Of a stretch of 61,804 bases of DNA, positions 60,869-61,804 are shown piece after piece. Position 1 is the first letter of the stretch, and each line of letters begins with the position of its first letter. The stretch is from Methanocella sp. (lineage in GTDB: Archaea > Halobacteriota > Methanocellia > Methanocellales > Methanocellaceae). The DNA lies in assembly GCF_035506375.1 (NCBI RefSeq), contig NZ_DATJPM010000095.1, positions 1 to 61,804 on the forward strand, given 5' to 3'. Below the pieces are notes generated by a model that ran no database searches, had not been told where the DNA came from, and worked only from the letters and a program-made list of their open reading frames with translations. The position numbers and the translations under genes are program-made.

Positions 60869-61561
60869 TCAAGCCATCGCTTTTCTTACGGCAGCCAGGG
60901 CGTGGATGCGGGTCGTGTCGAATACGGGCACGTCCGCGTCGCCCTGCCCGATGATGAGCGGTATCTCCGTGCAGCCCAGAACGATGCCCTGTGCCCCCCG
61001 GGAGGTCAAGCCGGCCATGATCTTCATTAATCGGCCTTTAGACTCGGGACTGATGATACCGGCGCATAATTCCTTAAAAATGATATCGTGGACTTCCTGC
61101 CGTTCGGCCTCTTCGGGGACGATGGCCTCGATGCCGAACTTGTCCCTGAGCCGCCCCGTATAGAAGTCCTTCTCCATGGTGAACTTCGTGCCCAGGAGCC
61201 CGACCTTTTTAAGGCCGGCGCTTTTGATCCCTTCGCCGGTGGCGTCGGCGATGTGGAGCACCTCGATGCCCGCCCGCCTCTGCACGTCGTCCGCCATGAT
61301 GTGCATGGTGTTCGTGCATATGAGGATAAAGTCCGCCCCGGCCCATTTCAGGCCCCTTGCCGCATCGGTCATGATGTCCGTCAGCTCCGCCCAATCTCCG
61401 CCGTCCTGTAGCGCCCGGATCTCCTCGAACTCTACCGAGTGCATGACGAGCGGCGCCGAATGCAGCCCGCCCAACTTCTCCCGGACCGCCTCATTTATGA
61501 TGCGATAGTACTCGATGGACGATTCCCAGCTCATGCCGCCGATCAGACCGATTGTTCTCAT
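60869..61561 (-). CDS. aspartate/glutamate racemase-family protein
   Basis: A 230-residue cofactor-independent racemase: IGLIGGMSWESSIEYYR, LICTNTMHIMADDV (first catalytic Cys) and VLGCTEIPLII (second Cys). It may interconvert L- and D-aspartate or another amino acid. The start is ATG 61561. It lies upstream of LemA, same strand. Confidence 0.9.
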   Translation of the reverse strand: MRTIGLIGGMSWESSIEYYRIINEAVREKLGGLHSAPLVMHSVEFEEIRALQDGGDWAELTDIMTDAARGLKWAGADFILICTNTMHIMADDVQRRAGIEVLHIADATGEGIKSAGLKKVGLLGTKFTMEKDFYTGRLRDKFGIEAIVPEEAERQEVHDIIFKELCAGIISPESKGRLMKIMAGLTSRGAQGIVLGCTEIPLIIGQGDADVPVFDTTRIHALAAVRKAMA

Positions 61562-61677
61562 GTTGCCACTCCATATTATGAGTAAGTGCCTGAAATGTTG
61601 GAGATGTTATATATTTTGTTATGGGGCACGAGCTGTAGCCACACCTAGAGTAAATAATTAACAATCCTAACGGTCGT

Positions 61678-61804
61678 CTATCGCAGCCAGCCCATCTTAT
61701 AGAACGCATAGAGTTCCAGGATCATGAGTGAGATCACGATGAGGGTCACTTCCCCGAGGTTAATCTTAAAAGGCGTCCCCAGGATGTTCTCGCCGAGCAG
61801 GCCG
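61678..61804 (-). CDS. partial CDS, C-terminus of a membrane protein
   Basis: The frame from the window edge reads GLLGENILGTPFKINLGEVT and on through a hydrophobic segment to YAFYKMGWLR, then TAG at 61678-61680. About 41 residues are visible. The hydrophobic stretch suggests a membrane protein such as a transporter or sensor. The N-terminal part lies outside the window. Confidence 0.6.
   Translation of the reverse strand, partial: GLLGENILGTPFKINLGEVTLIVISLMILELYAFYKMGWLR

Overview
The window comes from a methanogenic archaeon, most probably of the order Methanocellales (Methanocella-like); the order is my inference, methanogen and archaeon are well supported. Evidence: a complete coenzyme F430 operon (cfbA-E), methanogenesis marker protein 2, an archaeal replication factor C large subunit with a PCNA-binding tail, ADP-forming acetyl-CoA synthetase, TrmB- and Lrp-type regulators, archaeal Shine-Dalgarno sites (GGAGG/GGTGATC types) and TATA-like promoters, and an archaeal initiator tRNA-Met. 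Most genes are GC-rich with short spacers; 22.8-28.6 kb is visibly AT-richer.

Layout. 0-4 kb: a giant coiled-coil protein with long runs of 11-residue repeats. 4-9 kb: cfbA-cfbE-cfbD-cfbC-cfbB, read leftward, from nickel insertion into sirohydrochlorin to coenzyme F430. 9-15 kb: a membrane protein, an M48 protease, two related metallo-beta-lactamase (MBL) proteins around a cupin, a NifX/NifB-like protein and a third MBL protein, separated by palindromic repeats. 15-22.7 kb: an ABC exporter whose large permease carries a PrsW-type intramembrane protease domain, a frameshifted phosphoribosyltransferase with a HIT protein, zinc-ribbon proteins, a membrane-linked methyltransferase and a secreted peroxiredoxin. 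22.8-28.6 kb: a probable defence island with a MITE-like element, an MvaI/BcnI-type restriction-modification pair plus a small possible nuclease, initiator tRNA-Met, and a TIR-NACHT-TPR (STAND) protein. 28.7-36 kb: TatA, a small membrane protein, an Lrp / membrane / V4R / CPBP-protease operon, PHP phosphoesterase, a DHPS-like protein with AroD, and a secreted papain-like protease. 36-43 kb: orphan CbiO ATPase, PAS-DUF2111 sensor, a tiny secreted Trp/Gly-rich protein, ADP-forming acyl-CoA synthetase subunits, and a citrate/homocitrate synthase-like enzyme. 43-50 kb: fasciclin protein, a HEPN/MNT toxin-antitoxin pair with a broken HEPN gene, TPR protein, TrmB regulator divergent from a lactate-permease-type carrier, and a nested palindrome. 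50-62 kb: phosphoglycerate kinase, histidine kinase, iron-sulfur flavoprotein with a TetR regulator and four phased operators, isocitrate/isopropylmalate dehydrogenase, methanogenesis marker 2, RfcL, LemA-DUF2207 and an aspartate racemase-family protein.

The clearest joint functions are F430 synthesis (cfb operon, possibly helped by metal uptake through the CbiO ATPase), energy and C4/C6-acid metabolism (AcdAB, citrate-synthase-like enzyme, isocitrate-type dehydrogenase, Pgk), and phage defence (RM plus TIR-NACHT). The most unusual structures are the hendecad coiled coil, the ABC-PrsW fusion, the related ~310-bp palindromes in opposite orientations, and the 20-22-bp-phased operator arrays upstream of the TetR and MNT genes.
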